The position numbers were made by a program, and so were the translations under genes. From Dicyema japonicum (taxonomy: Eukaryota > Dicyemida > Rhombozoa > Dicyemidae): a stretch of 64,000 bases of DNA. Shown piece by piece: positions 1 through 11,659 of the stretch. Where the stretch lies: NCBI GenBank assembly GCA_011109175.1, contig RDEW01000033.1:1-64000 (forward strand). The letters run 5' to 3'. How positions within the stretch are numbered: the stretch's first letter is position 1; each line of letters starts with the position of its first letter. Under the pieces are notes generated by a model that had not been told where the DNA came from, did no database searches, and saw nothing but the letters and a program-made list of their open reading frames with translations.

Positions 1-1571
1 ATGAATCCCGGGACAAGTAAAATAAGCTATTAACGTTCAGACAAAATTTCATCACGAGGGCGAATCATAGTTGGATTTGGGACATTTTGGTGTCTTGCAA
101 TAGTATATATGCAAAGACTCAACGTGAATGTGGTAATTCCTCAAATTATAACAATAAGGGAACCTGAACCTGGGGTATATTTTATATTAAAAATACAGAA
201 AGTTGAATGGACTCAATTTCAGAAATCTTTTGGTTTAATGTGCTTTTACGCCGGATATTGCTTAACTCAAGTAATTGGTGGAGTCTCGGCAGAGAGGTTT
301 GGATCAAAAATTACTCTCTTTGTCAATATTCTCGTTTCAACTATTTTGTGTATTATAACTCCTTCTATAATGTTGAAGAGTTACTCTGGTTTTGTTGCCA
401 TTCGAATAATAATGGGAGCAGCTCAGGTATAGAAATATTCCCAGTTTAGGCCTCATTCTTACCCTGTTTCACAGTCATCATCGCAAATTGGTATTCTGCT
501 GAAATTCGGGGATCTGCTATTGGCACGATATTTCCTGGTATTTGGCACATTTTACTCAAGGTACTTATTTTGGAAATATCCTTGCATATAGTGTTACTTC
601 AGGATTGGCATATAACCAGAGTTTATGGCCAGTGTCATTTTATATATTTGGTGATGAATATTTATTAAATTTAGGCGTTATTGCAGTAATTTGGCTGATT
701 TTGTGGGTAATATTCATGACCGATGACCCAAAGAATAATAGATGGATCACTGATGGGGAAAAAGAATATCTATCTCAAATAGTTGAACGAGAACAAGTCA
801 CTGATTTAAGTACTCTTTTTTAATTTAGAAAATTCCTTGGAAAAAAATGTTAACTTCTCCCCCTTTGATTGCGGAGGTAATGGTACATTTTTCGGCCAAT
901 TGGAGTGCTTTCCTTCTAGTAACCATAATCCCATCTATGTTGAAGGATTTGTACTACATTCCTGTTAAAAATGTATTACATTCGCTATATTCCAGCAAAC
1001 TTATATCACATTTCTTGCCCCCATAGTTACCTGGGTCGGGGATTTGGTTCGTGTCTTTTATCGGATTATTTTTTGATAAAGAGAAAGGCTCAGAAAACAT
1101 TAGTAAGAAAGATATTTTGCCTATTTGGTACGTAAATCAATCCTCATTGTAGCACTTATACCCGTTGGGATATTATTACTTCTGGCTACTCTGATTCCAA
1201 AAAATTTACCAGTTATCGGAGTTATATTGGTGTTGATTGCATGTGTGTTCACTGGAGTATATATTTCTGTCTCCATGCCAAACATAGGGGATATTGCTCC
1301 TCAATATTACGGAATCATTGCTGGTATTTCTAATACTCTCGGGGCTCTCGGTGGAGTGGTGGCCATTCAGACATCGTACACCTTTGTATCAGACACTGTA
1401 AATGATAATTTCACATTTTAGCATCAACCACGAGAATGGCAATATGTATTTACGCTAATGTTGGCCATTGAAATACTTGGACTACTCACATTCACCTTTT
1501 TTGCCAAAACTGATATTCAACCGTGGGCTGTTCAAAAAAGAGACAGTGATCAAACAAATTATCAACTTTAA
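1..1571 (+). CDS. SLC17-family anion/phosphate (sialin/VGLUT-like) transporter, 11 exons
   Basis: Major facilitator superfamily transporter of the SLC17 branch, expected to move organic or inorganic anions across a plasma, lysosomal or vesicle membrane. Ten GT-AG introns are inferred at 17-40, 175-198, 427-449, 538-560, 651-674, 797-828, 973-995, 1053-1081, 1128-1152 and 1398-1421 (23-32 bp). Removing them leaves 1320 nt, an exact multiple of three, giving about 439 residues. Family marks in order: MQRLNVNVV in TM1, ERFGSK after TM2, NWYSAEIRGSAIGTIFPG near TM4-5, FYIFG then DDPKNNRWI in the central loop, KTLVRKIF before TM7, and GISNTLGALGG near TM10. The ATG at base 1 is in frame, but the window edge prevents ruling out upstream exons. 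The intron at 797-828 could use another donor. The substrate cannot be assigned. No lesion is seen. Confidence 0.88.
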
Positions 1572-2774
1572 ACTAATTTATTATTTCTTACTCGATGTAG
1601 GGTTCGGCAAAAATAAATAATCTATTTAAAAACAACAATCATACATAATTAATGCGCAAGTCCTCATGTCTAGGCATTCTAACAACCGTTTTATTTAATT
1701 TGACAACATTAACTATTTTTAGAGACTCCAAGCAGAATAGTGGTTAGTGTTGTTCAAGTCGCGATTAGCTGTGGGTTCAATTTACACATCGCTACCTACT
1801 TGGTTGGTAGATTCTTTGCTCCGTGTCTTCTCTAAATTCAAGAAGAGACCGTTTGGGAACTATTCACGTTCCGCCAAAGTTAGTGTTGTGGTATATGCTA
1901 GGATTGAAATTATTTGTTTGTTTCTTCTGTTCAACCTTCCCCGGCTCCAGCGAGCTTGAATTGTTAATGTGCGTCATGTGGTTCACTATCTCTGGTGGCG
2001 CCAGATATATTACTAAATTATATCCAAAAGGGTCCAAGTTTAAGTGATTGAAATTCGACTAAAATACCTTGATGTCTAAATTTTTAAATCGAAAATTCAT
2101 TAAAAATTTTTCTTACTCACAACTTCTAAACATTAAGTTACTTTGCTCCATTGTTAATTTTTTAAAATTTATTTTTTTGTAATACAAAATAATATCACAG
2201 CCATAAAAGAACTACACCTTATTTGCATACCATTATGTTTGGAACATTATTTTGACTAATCTTAGTGGGTAAAAATAAGTAGTGTAAACCCCATCGAATC
2301 CTCTATAAAAAGTAGAGTTAAGTAAAATTAAAGTAGTCATGTTCTTGTGGGGATATTGAGAATGCTGCCGCAGTGTTTTGCGTGGTTGGAATAGACTTCG
2401 CAGGAAATGCTTGAAGGCGCAATTGAGCAAACCAAAATGTTCACTTCGAGAGTGGAAGCCAGCTAGTCGCCGTCATTGGCGTATGAGAGCAGAAGGCAGT
2501 ATTCATCTAAAGGTTGTAGCATGTCAAGTATGTAAAAGTTGAAGAGTACGATTAAGTTTTTCTTCCGAACCTCACAATAAAATCCACATTCGGACAAATT
2601 TTTTAATCAAAAGCTGCGTTTCGTCTAGATGAGGTGAAAGTGTTATCATGGAAGGCTTTGTAATCATGTGACTTCAGCTAATTCACATTGTGATCAATTT
2701 AACATTATTATTGGTAATTGTAGAGTCTCTTTTTCTATGCAGATCTAATAATAATGATGTAATTTACGAAGAGC
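1572..2774. other. Intergenic, no supported gene
   Basis: AT-rich DNA downstream of the transporter. Short open frames at 1747-2047 and 2233-2430 lack recognisable motifs or plausible 20-30-bp introns. The block at about 1720-2030 is less AT-rich than its surroundings and may be an old element fragment, but I cannot place it in a family. Confidence 0.4.
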
Positions 2775-2860
2775 CAAATCAGCTATAGCTCTTCCCAGAG
2801 AGGATACACACTTTATTTTAATCAAAGAACAGTTATCATAACTAGTCTATGTCTCTATTG
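2775..2860 (+). repeat. Dispersed ~230-bp repeat, partial copy a
   Basis: Carries the string acacactttattttaatcaa followed by agaacagttatcataacta, matching the left part of the fuller copy at 17577-17818 and the inverted copy at 62198-62410. Starts near GAAGAGCCAAATC, equivalent to the AGAGCCATAG end of other copies. Confidence 0.6.
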
Positions 2861-3834
2861 AAGAATCGGCATACTTTCGTAGTAAAGGGTCCATATTCTT
2901 GACATAGTCATATAAGTCTTTATCTTCCACCCAAAAAGACCCAAAATTTTTTCCAACAATTCTGAATATGGATTTCAGTTATCTTGTCGGACGCTTCAGA
3001 AATAATTTAAATAGCATTTCTAAGAGTCAGAACTTTTAAAGCCACCTAAAAAGTTATTTCTATTTTTGCATAAACAAAGAAAACGTATAAATAAGTTTCT
3101 GTAGTTCGTCTTTAAGGTCTTGATTATTCACATGTTGTGTGGTTGAATTAAAAAGGTTGTATTTTTCAACAAATAAAGAAATTCAATTTTGGAGCAAATA
3201 GTAATTTTATGCGAACTGGCATTTTCCTACAGCATCAATATTTTTCTTTTTCCGACTTCATTTGGCCTTAGCTTTGAATAGCCAAGTTTTACAAATATCA
3301 CAGTCATCCATGAAGAATCATAATATTAAAAAAACGGATTAAATTTTTTAAGGCAACGAAGATTTCGGTTTTTTTAATATTGACCAACTTTCTTAGCCAA
3401 CGTTTCAAAAAAATTATACAGCATTGATGAATTTCAAATTATTCCTCATTTTAAATTTTTGAAGCCAACTATTGGAGATTTGAAATCACTCTAGGAAAGT
3501 TTTGAGGAAACTATTAACCATGGTATCCATTTCACCTCAACCTCTTGAAAAATTCAATAACTTTCGAATCTAAAATTTTTATTTTTTCAGAATTATTGTT
3601 TTCTTCTGGTGACTTTGAATACATAACTCCAATTTTAAGGAAATGAACAATATCTTTTTTTATCCGTAAAAATGTAGCTCTGCTAATTTTGAAAATGGAT
3701 GCAAAATTCTCCGTTCAGGAAATATTTTTGCAACTTGAGAATTAAAAAAATAATACTAAAAATGTAACTAAATTAACTAAAATGAAAAAATTAAATAGTA
3801 ATTTGATTTTTTATAAATCTCTTATAAAAACATT
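2861..3834. other. Intergenic, AT-rich, no feature seen
   Basis: No coding frame, splice-paired exon set or repeat match was recognised in this stretch, which ends at the 8-bp target duplication of the hAT element. Confidence 0.4.
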
Positions 3835-3842
3835 GTTTAGAT

Positions 3843-6130
3843 CAGAGGTTCTCAATTTGGGGTCGATTCGACCCCCAGGGGTCTAAAATCAATCCAGATC
3901 GATTGTAAGGGGGTCGATAATGAAATATTTGGGGGTCGAAAATAAATTTAATATATTTAATTTTTTTCAATTTAAATTTAGTTTATTTTTAAAGTGGTAA
4001 ACCTTTGTTCTTTAAAATTTTTAAAATTACCATGCTTGTTTTTGCTTGTGTATGAGTCGTCCTTAAAAATTCGTCAATATAAAAATGAATATTTGGCATT
4101 TGGATTTATAAAAAATTCTTTTGATGATAGACCATATTGTTTACTGTGTAACAAGTCATTATCAAATGATGCAATGAAACCGTCCAAATTGTTGGATCAT
4201 CTTAGGAGAAAACATTCGAATAAAAAAGATAAACCATTAGAGTATTTTGAAGAATTAAAGGATTCTTTTCGTAAACAAAAAACGATTGACACTGTTTTTA
4301 CAAATAGTAATGAAAGAAACAATAGTTGTAGTTATTTTAAATTATATTTAGGAGGACTAATTGCATCCTATAAAATTGCAATGATTATTGCCAAAAATGA
4401 GAGTTCCCATGTTTCTGGTGAAAATCTCATCAAACCATCTATATCAGTGATTCTATCAGATCTGATGGGTTTAAATCCCACGAAATTTTAAAATCCGTGC
4501 CAATTAGCAATGATTCAATTCGCCGCAGGATTGACGAAATGTCAGATAATGTTGAACATATTTTATGTGAAAGGCTTAAAAATACTATTTTTTCGCTTCA
4601 AATTGACGAAAGTCATATATGTGATAACCAATCAATTCTAATGGGATATGTCAGGTTAATCTTATTAGAAGCTTACGATATAGATATTTTGACGATCATG
4701 CTCTTCTTACAGAAGATTTATTATTTGTCAAATATTTGGAAACTGATACGACTGGATTTTCTATTTTTTCCGTAGTCAAATTATTTTTGATGACAAGAAG
4801 ATTCCATATGAAAATTTGGTTTCTTGTGCCACAGATGGTGCAATGTCTTGGTTGGAAAATATAAAGGATTTGCGGCATATTTGAAAAAAAATATGTCCAA
4901 ATGTGATTCATGTACATTGCGTTTCACATAGACAACATTTGATTTCAAAAGCTCTTTCGCCAATTCTACATAAAACGTTAAATATAGTTATTAAAACCAT
5001 AAACAAAATTAAAGCAAACAGCAAGTATGACCGTCTTTTTAGAAAATTTTGCTATGAGGCTAAAGAAACATATGTCCGTCTTGTGCTTCACACTGAGGTT
5101 ATAGTTTCCAATTTTATTTATAGGCACGATGATTATTAAAGCGGGATGCATTTGAACGATTTTCAATGTTATTTGATACAATCGTAAATTTTCTTACTTC
5201 TGAGGGTGATAAAAATTTAGCAGATTTAATTGTATCGAAAAAAAAGAAATTGTTTATTTTACATTGATTTTTGGAAAATTTAATGAAGTTTCATTATAAC
5301 TTCAGGGAAAGTATGTGACGTAAATAGATTGTAAAAGAATTATTCAAATAATCATCGAAAAAATTAAGTTATATAAATATAACTTGAAAAAAATAAATTA
5401 TTATAACATTCCCGAATTCCACTCAATTGGTCAAACATTTGATGATGAAGATATTAACAACTTTTTGCAACATTTCTTAAGTATAGAAAAGATTTGATTC
5501 TTCGATTCCAAGATATTCTTGAATTAGAAATTCCATCTTGGATGATTAATCCGTTTTTTGTCAAAGCCAGAAGACAAAGAAATTATTCAAGAGGAATTAT
5601 TATGTTAAATTCAATCAGAATTAAACTATATTTAATGATTCACATCACCTGTTATTTTTTGGCAAAATATGAAAGTGAAGGAGAGTTATCCAAAATTGTG
5701 GACAGAAATAGCACAATTGCTACTCTATTTTCCGACGTCATACTGTGTTGAATGCGGATTTAGCATTCTACATGGAATTGTAAATAAAGAACGAAACAGA
5801 TTGGAAGTGTCCATTAGAAGAGATCTTTGTTTAAAAATAACACAAATAGAGCCAGATATCGAATCTTTGGTCAAAAAACATCAGTCACAGGATCCCATTG
5901 GTATTTAATTTTTTTTTATTATAGATTTATGCTAAGATAGCAACTTAACATCGAGTATATACTTTTTTTGTTTGATTTGATTATTAACAATAAATTCATT
6001 TTAGATAATTAACTAATTTTACTTAGAATTGTATGTTCTAAATAAAAAAGTTTTAAGGGGTCGAGTAAATATTAGGGGGTCGAAAAAAAAGTCAAGGGGT
6101 CGACAAGTAAAAAAAGGTTGAGAACCCCTG
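3843..6130 (+). mobile_element. hAT DNA transposon (ZBED/SCAND3-like), complete ends, dead transposase
   Basis: Element of 2288 bp. The left end reads CAGAGGTTCTCAA and the inverted right end CAGGGGTTCTCAA, followed on both sides by several copies of a GGGGTCGA-type subterminal motif (left within 3855-3940, right within 6057-6105). It is flanked by the 8-bp duplication GTTTAGAT (3835-3842) and GTTTAGAC (6131-6138), the length expected for hAT elements, with one mismatch. Inside lies a transposase broken by stops and frameshifts. One mismatch in the duplication and partly decayed ends suggest a moderately old insertion. Confidence 0.9.
3994..5908 (+). pseudogene. hAT transposase remnant, BED finger to dimerisation region
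   Basis: Several reading frames follow one another along a ZBED5/SCAND3-like hAT transposase. First comes a BED-type zinc finger (4126-4230; CLLCNKSLSND then LLDHLRRKHSNK, a C-x2-C...H-x4-H pattern). Next is the start of the RNase H-like catalytic domain (about 4497-4700, with FSLQIDESHICDN), then a decayed helical middle (VHCVSHRQHLISKAL near 4909-4955). The C-terminal part (5660-5905) includes SYCVECGFSILHGIVNKERN, a degenerate form of the hAT dimerisation region. Stops after 4491, 4775 and 5139 and frame changes between blocks show it cannot encode one protein. Not a host gene: it lies wholly inside the terminal repeats. Confidence 0.85.
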
Positions 6131-6138
6131 GTTTAGAC

Positions 6139-6407
6139 AATCGCAGCTTAAAATCAGCATAAACTGAGTATGGTTTATAGTCGGGGTCTGACTCAAACCG
6201 AATTATGACCATCAAACGAGGATGCTGTGAGAACCTCTCGGAAAAGATAGTTTCGTGTGTGTCTAGGAATTGAAGAAAGCAAAGATCTGAATTCTAGGTA
6301 GCGGTGTAAGTAAAGTAGTTGCTTAGAAAATTTTGATGAATAATTAACTAAATTTGTAAAGTTGCAAATATATCAAGGTCATTGATTAAAAAACATAGCT
6401 TTTTTCG
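6139..6407. other. Spacer, nothing recognised
   Basis: Unassigned DNA between the hAT target duplication and the next dispersed repeat. Confidence 0.35.
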
Positions 6408-6555
6408 AGAGTCATATATAGTTTCGTCCAGGCAAGATTACACTTTATTAAATTAAAGAACATTTACGATAACTAATATTAGAAAGGGAACCATGGAATG
6501 GTTTAACTTCTTTTTTGCTTGTTCTTAGAATGCGACCGCCACTTTCCTGAAACAA
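6408..6555 (+). repeat. Dispersed ~230-bp repeat, partial copy b
   Basis: Contains GAGAGTCATATATAG, then cactttattaaattaaagaac and a purine/pyrimidine pattern ending in gaccgccactttcctg. It lines up with the 17577-17818 copy in the same orientation, with substitutions and small deletions. Confidence 0.5.
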
Positions 6556-6639
6556 ATTCAATATCTGATCTATTTCTAGTTAAAGTAAACATCAATGTTA
6601 ACAAATCAGAGCTAATAAAAATCTCATATCCATACACCG

Positions 6640-7850
6640 ACTTGGACATCAATGTTAACAAATCACATTGATGGACTTGGACATCTGATGAGAAACGTCA
6701 TCGGACTACCCAAGTTTTTATATCTACTCCGATGTTCACCCTGTTACGAACAATACGACACTCTACTTTCAATAGACAAGTCTCTCAAGCAAACTGTTGA
6801 GTCACTAATTAACGTCGCTTCGACGAACTTGGTTGGAAACAATGCAAGCTTCCCTCTGGATTTAGGGGTTGTCGAAATAAGATCGGCGCTTGGAGGTTTC
6901 ATACCCGGCATAGTCTATCGTCTCTGTCAAGCTGCAGCCATTTGACACGGCAAGTCTTCATAACACTATTGGACTTGGCTAAATGAGTCATTTGACGAAG
7001 CTTGCCAAAAATGGAACGGGTCCCGGACTCAAAATCTCCGAAGACACAACAAAACAAAGTAATTGGGATAACATTGTCTGCTCCAAAATTTTGGAAGACC
7101 TTAAAAAGAAGCAAATCAACATCGTCTGGCTTGTTTGGTGTCAGCTTCAAGTAGAGGGAGTGGAGCATGGCTTGGTGCAATACCTTGCCCAAACCTCGGG
7201 ACCTTTTTGGACGACGATTCTTTGAGGATTGGAATCGGACAAAGGCTGGGACTAGACGTTTGCCAGGAGCACCGATGCCGATGCGGGAAAACAGTCGATG
7301 CGAAAGGATTGCACCCGCTGTCCTGCAGAAGAAGCGCCGGAAGGGGACCACGTCATGCCAGCTCGTGATAGGCTTCAAGGCTTCCCAGCACAGCTTGAAC
7401 CAGTGGGTTTTGATCGAGGAGATAAGAAGAGACCTGACGGGATGACCCTTTTCCCCTTCACGTCTGGAAGATCTTTGGTCTGGGACGCAACTTGCATAGA
7501 CACGTTCTCAAGCACGAACATTTTTAAATCGTGTTCAGACACCTGGAGCAGCTGCTTCGACGCGGAAAACCTAAAAATCAAGAAATATTCTTGCCTCGGG
7601 GATCGCTACCGATTTACTCCTGTTGCGACCGAATCATCGGGAGCCGTTGGTCCAATGACGGCTGAGTTCTTGCGAGAACTCGGAGGATTGCTTTCCAGAA
7701 AGAAAAGGGATCAACGAGTAGGGTTATGGCTAAGACAAAAGATTGGAATAGCCATACTCCGAGGGAACTCGTTCGCATTCCACGCAGCAGGCTTCCTCAA
7801 CTGACATTTGTTTAATTGTTAAAAAAATTTTCCTTGTTAAAAAAAAGTTA
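6640..7850 (+). mobile_element. R2-like LINE, 5'-truncated copy (RT thumb to endonuclease)
   Basis: Frames in succession give the end of a reverse transcriptase (LLRCSPCYEQYDTLL, then SFPLDLGVVEIRSALGG), then the linker GAWLGAIPCPNLGTFLDD. A cysteine/histidine knuckle follows (CRCGKTVDAKGLHPLSC at about 7279-7326), then a degenerate RPDG...LVWDATCIDTFS block and the C-terminus WLRQKIGIAILRGN (to 7803). A CCHC knuckle followed by a PD-(D/E)XK-type block is the architecture of R2/NeSL-type LINEs with a restriction-like endonuclease. Frameshifts at about 6945, 7370 and 7440 make it inactive. An A/T-rich tail follows. The same family recurs at several places in this window. Confidence 0.75.
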
Positions 7851-8054
7851 AAGTAAATATTTAATTTTTTCTTACTAATACAGTGCAATCCCGCCCCAAT
7901 AAAATCACGGCTTGGCACCCTCTATATATTGGCGACTTTTTTTATAAAGTTCATTTTATGATAGTTTAACTGTATATTGAAATTATAATAATAAATATTT
8001 AGTAATAACTTGCTGTTGGTATACGAAAATTCCATATTCCAATTAATATTGCGT

Positions 8055-8130
8055 CGAATTCGTGGTTAGGGTTAGGCTAGGGCTGTGGTTCAGATTAAAA
8101 TTAGTTTCGGGTTAGGCTAGGGTTAGTTTC
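8055..8130. repeat. Telomere-like GGTTAGG repeats, degenerate
   Basis: Several copies of GGTTAGGGTTAGGCTAGGG-type units, mixed with spacers, inside the left part of the pogo element. A weaker patch (GGTTAGGGTTAGAGTTAGGG) occurs near 10880, outside it. Degenerate and short, so not a telomere; an interstitial block or simple-sequence expansion. Confidence 0.6.
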
Positions 8131-8682
8131 TCTGAAAATTTCACCAAAAATCGATTTCTGGATGAATTATCGTCTACAATTATTTTTCGTTTATTTATAC
8201 GATCATTCTTTCACCGCCTATGGTTAATTTTGCAGATAATACCGATTTATAATATCTTTTATCGTGAAAACTCCCTTTCTTTTAAAAAATAATAGATTTT
8301 CGACCCCGCCCCCAATAGAAAAGTGCCCCAAATATAGAGGGTATATATAATTCTTACATTTTATAACTATTATTTGTATTTTTAATAACAAAATATGTTG
8401 TTTCGATAAAAAAGAGGATTTAATTTATTTTATGAGAAATAATCAGTTATTTTGATCCCAGTATTATACTTATTTCTAAGAATTTTTGAAATTTTAATTC
8501 TGAATTCATAGTACTCTTTGAGCCCTTCAGGAAGTATTGAATAAAGAAGCTTCGAGATTATTCAATTCTTGTTGAATCTTTTAAACATAACCCTTCAATC
8601 TCATCAATTCCATTATACAAAGTCCCATTATCTTCAATTCCGTTTATTTAAAGTTCCATTAACCCTGAAACATGTTTATCAA

Positions 8683-9999
8683 TTAATTCAGATGCTTTTT
8701 TGAATTAATTTCACGAACACATGTTCTCTGTTCGTTTATTTTCATCCGACAATTGACAATCGTTGTTGTTGTTACTCGACCACAAGATTCTCCTACAGAT
8801 GCAATTATTTGCCTCATATTAATCTTCAACAAGGTCGAATAGTATTCCTTAACATCGTCAAGGCACATCATCTCATAAAGAATGTTGTTATAATATGTCT
8901 TGAAAGAGTTTATGATCCCCATATCTAAAGGTTGAAGAAGTGCTGTTGTATTTTAGGAAATTGCAACTATGGACGTCTTTTACCCTTTTTGTTGATTCCA
9001 GATAAACTCTGTTTCTGTATAAGTGGAAACTTGATGCACTTAGTTGTTTACTTTAACTTCTTTCTCGGTGTATCCGGGGTTAATAAATTAATTAATTAAA
9101 TTTTAGGAATTTTAAGAAATGATAAGTTTGAATATTTTTGAAATTTTCTGGCACGGTGAATTATCCATAAGAATCAAAATTTTTCTGTTTTTTGGATCAT
9201 TTCAAAGTTTATTTTTTGCAACCATTTATCAAAAATATCAGTCGTCATCCAAGCATTTTTGACGCTGTGTACAAAATTAAAAATAACCTAATAAAATATA
9301 CCCTATAATCCTCAGTTTGTATATTTTTAAGCATCTTGGCGATTTAAATTTCCCGATAACAAGGGGCTTTAATTTTTCACCTTCAAGACTGCAGCATAAA
9401 AAAACTGAAACTCGTTCTTTGCTTTTTGTTTTACCAAAACAATCATCATTGAAGAGACAATGATTTACATTTGATTTTTTAACAAAAAGAGAGGTTTCGT
9501 CGCAGTTAAAAAATATATATTTTCTCGTATTAATTAAATAAATTGTCGTAATCGTTAAAAAAATCTTCGACTTTATTTCTGTCACATGAGTTCTTTTCAC
9601 CCGAAATTACTTCAAACAATAATTCATGGCGCTTTTTAAATCGATCCAACCATCCATTTGATGCGTTGAAGTCATTGAAGTCAAGATTAGCTGCAATTTT
9701 TTGCAATAGTTTTTTAGGAGAAATCCTGAAACTAAAATACGATTCTCTCTCAAACTTTTAATGACTTCGAATACTAATCGATCAATTCGAATAGAAAGAT
9801 CTGATTCGAACTTCTTAGATGAGAGTTCATCAGAGTATATTTGTGTTTTTGAAACCCCTTTTCCGATTTCTTTTTTAATTCGTGAGACGGCACCTTTTCC
9901 AATATTGTACAATTGACAAATTTTTCTTTCTGATATATTTTCTTTTATTAAAGAATCGGAAATCTTCTGTTTCAGGTGGCAACTAAGCTTCGCATGCAT
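8683..9999 (-). pseudogene. pogo/Tigger transposase remnant
   Basis: Reads from 9999 downward. An N-terminal helix-turn-helix comes first (KISDSLIKENISERKICQLY). Next is a CENP-B/Tigger second DNA-binding domain (VFEVIKSLRENRILVSGF, with ASNGWLDRFKKRHELLFE in a shifted frame near 9610-9665). Then comes the DDE catalytic region (FFNCDETSLFVKK at about 9480-9515, LEGEKLKPLVIGK), a shifted block near 9240-9130, and a C-terminal LQPLDMGIINSFKTYYNN (8880-8935). Several frameshifts and an inserted LINE tail (about 8985-9104) inactivate it. The gene is antisense relative to the window and sits entirely between the terminal repeats. Confidence 0.8.
8985..9104 (+). mobile_element. LINE 3' tail inserted in the pogo element
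   Basis: Ends in TTCTTTCTCGGTGTATCCGG then ggttaataaattaattaatt, the signature 3' end shared with the LINE copies at 11476-11545, 29301-29520, 34078-35428 and 54540-54566. Only about 100 bp are present, so it is a strongly 5'-truncated copy. It separates two blocks of the transposase. Confidence 0.65.
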
Positions 10000-10429
10000 G
10001 CTTAAAAAAATATTTTAAAATTAATTAAATAAAGATAAAAATGAAATAATAAATTTTAATATTATCGATTGAAAAAGTGCCCCAAATAGGGGAGTTTTGC
10101 ATTTTAAATTTAGGCTTCCTATTGGTCAAAAAATGTAAAAAATGAAAAATCATTCAAAATAATATTTATTAAAAAATCGCCCCCAAAACAAAGGGTGCCC
10201 CAAGGCCGGGGTTTTATTGGGGCGGGTCGTATTGTAAGTTGTTTCCGCATGAACAGTAGTCACAATTTGTACATAAAAATTCAAAAAAATAATGTCATAG
10301 TCCATACATGCGAGATTTATCACAAAATTAAAAAAAATGTTTTCTTAGTAAAACCTTCATTGGAAAAAATTATTAATAATATTAATTTGAAGTTTTATAT
10401 CATCCAATTTATATTTAGCTAAATATAAT

Positions 10430-10860
10430 TTTAATCACTTTGGACGAGATAAATTATATAGTTTTTTATCACTTACCCTTGATGGTGCTACACGTAGGGA
10501 AGTTAGTACTGTGGTCTCTGAATGTGTTTATTGTCAGGTATCAAATATAGTAATTTTAGTCAAAACGATTGCTTGCAACTAAACCTGAAATTACGCCAAT
10601 CATTGCTAATGCTCCAAGAGATCGGTACATTTTGTTACGTCATGATTGGGATGCCAATAGGGTAATAGGTGCTACTCATTATATGACGAAGTTTCTACAA
10701 AAAGGTACCAAGTTGTCAGTAAGAAAGAAGAACTGATAGCTATTGTTGACCAGGACGAAGAAAATAATGAATATAACACAGTTCACATTAGTCGAGCTAA
10801 AAAATTGTTACCTTTGAAATTTTTTAAGATGTGTGTTTTTTAAATTGGGTCACTTAAATG
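10430..10860 (+). pseudogene. Integrase-type remnant (zinc-binding region and C-terminal part)
   Basis: The frame starting near 10430 gives HFGRDKLYSF and, 24 residues later, VVSECVYCQ, resembling the HHCC zinc-binding domain in front of retroviral-type integrases. A later frame (10700-10842) gives YQVVSKKEELIAIVDQDEE and ISRAKKLLP, similar in style to C-termini of such integrases. No catalytic core lies between them. It could derive from an LTR retrotransposon or from the Ginger-like family seen at 32658-33721. Confidence 0.4.
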
Positions 10861-11284
10861 ATTACTAACATTAGTTTGGTTAGGGTTAGAGTTAGGGTTG
10901 ATTTAAAATAGTTTAGCTTGACAGATTGTAATTTTAAATATTTATGTTAAAAATTTGAAAAAAATGGTTAAATTTTAGAGCTAAAATTAGTATGGCTATC
11001 CATTTTTACGTAATTTTATAATAAAATCTTAAATCAATACGTAATTGATTAGAATTTGGTTTCATGTTGGTTTTCAAGTATTTCTTATAGTCACAATTAA
11101 AGGTATAAAACTTATGAATTTTAGATATTTAATGAATATTTAATACAAAGAATTTCAAAAATATGATTTTTATTAAAAATTATGAATCCTGCATGTATGG
11201 ACTGTGACAAATAATAAATAAGATAAATCGTAGAAAAATTTTAAATTTATATTTACTTTTTAACTAAAAAATACCATATGTTGA
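10861..11284. other. Intergenic, AT-rich
   Basis: No gene recognised. A small TTAGGG-like patch lies at about 10878-10900. Confidence 0.4.
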
Positions 11285-11445
11285 TTTTGTTGCAGGAAAG
11301 CGACGGTCACTTTCCAAATAAATACATTTTTTCTATTTGTTTGGTGTGCTTTTTTCTTAAGACAATCCGGTTCGGCAGTGAAGTATTCACTGATGACGCC
11401 TTTACTCGTCAATCGTAGATCCGTGGAACCTTAAGTCGAAATATA
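11285..11445 (+). repeat. Dispersed ~230-bp repeat, partial copy c
   Basis: Has ggttcggcagtgaagtattc, actgatgacgcctttactcg and atcgtagatccgtggaacct, matching the right half of the 17577-17818 copy in the same orientation. Confidence 0.65.
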
Positions 11446-11475
11446 CAGATTCGAATTTTGCCCCGCACTTGATTA

Positions 11476-11545
11476 TTATTAACCCCGGATACACCGAGAA
11501 AGAAGTTAACGACTAATTAAGTGTATCCAGTTCTACTGTATACTC
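11476..11545 (-). mobile_element. LINE 3' tail fragment
   Basis: Starts with TTATTAACCCCGGATACACC and GAGAAAG, the inverted form of the conserved 3' end shared by the GIT-type LINEs of this window. Only the last ~70 bp are recognisable. Confidence 0.5.
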
Positions 11546-11659
11546 CTTCCAACGTCACACAAGTACAAGAATCTGAATAAAAGGTAGAGGACGTCCGTTA
11601 CTTGCAGACTTCTCAATACGTACCACTCTGTCGTCACCTGAGAGGTTTTAAATTGTCTA

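Larger units (their letters stand above)
7881..10234 (-). mobile_element. pogo/Tigger-type transposon with terminal repeats and TA duplication
   Basis: The left end reads CAGTGCAATCCCGCCCCAATAA and the inverted right end CAATACGACCCGCCCCAATAA. Both are bordered by TA (7879-7880 and 10235-10236), the expected target of the Tc1/mariner-pogo superfamily. A second motif, GTGCCCCAAAT, occurs internally near each end (about 8323 and 10077). The interior holds a minus-strand transposase remnant, a block of telomere-like GGTTAG repeats and a plus-strand LINE 3' tail. Confidence 0.85.

Noticed and set aside
810-828. 19-bp intron alternative in the SLC17 gene (810-828)
   Set aside because: It shifts the frame away from KIPWKKMLTSPPL; the 32-bp model 797-828 keeps it.
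6899-7378. Minus-strand 159-codon open frame
   Set aside because: Antisense of the R2-like LINE copy; the plus strand carries the family motifs.
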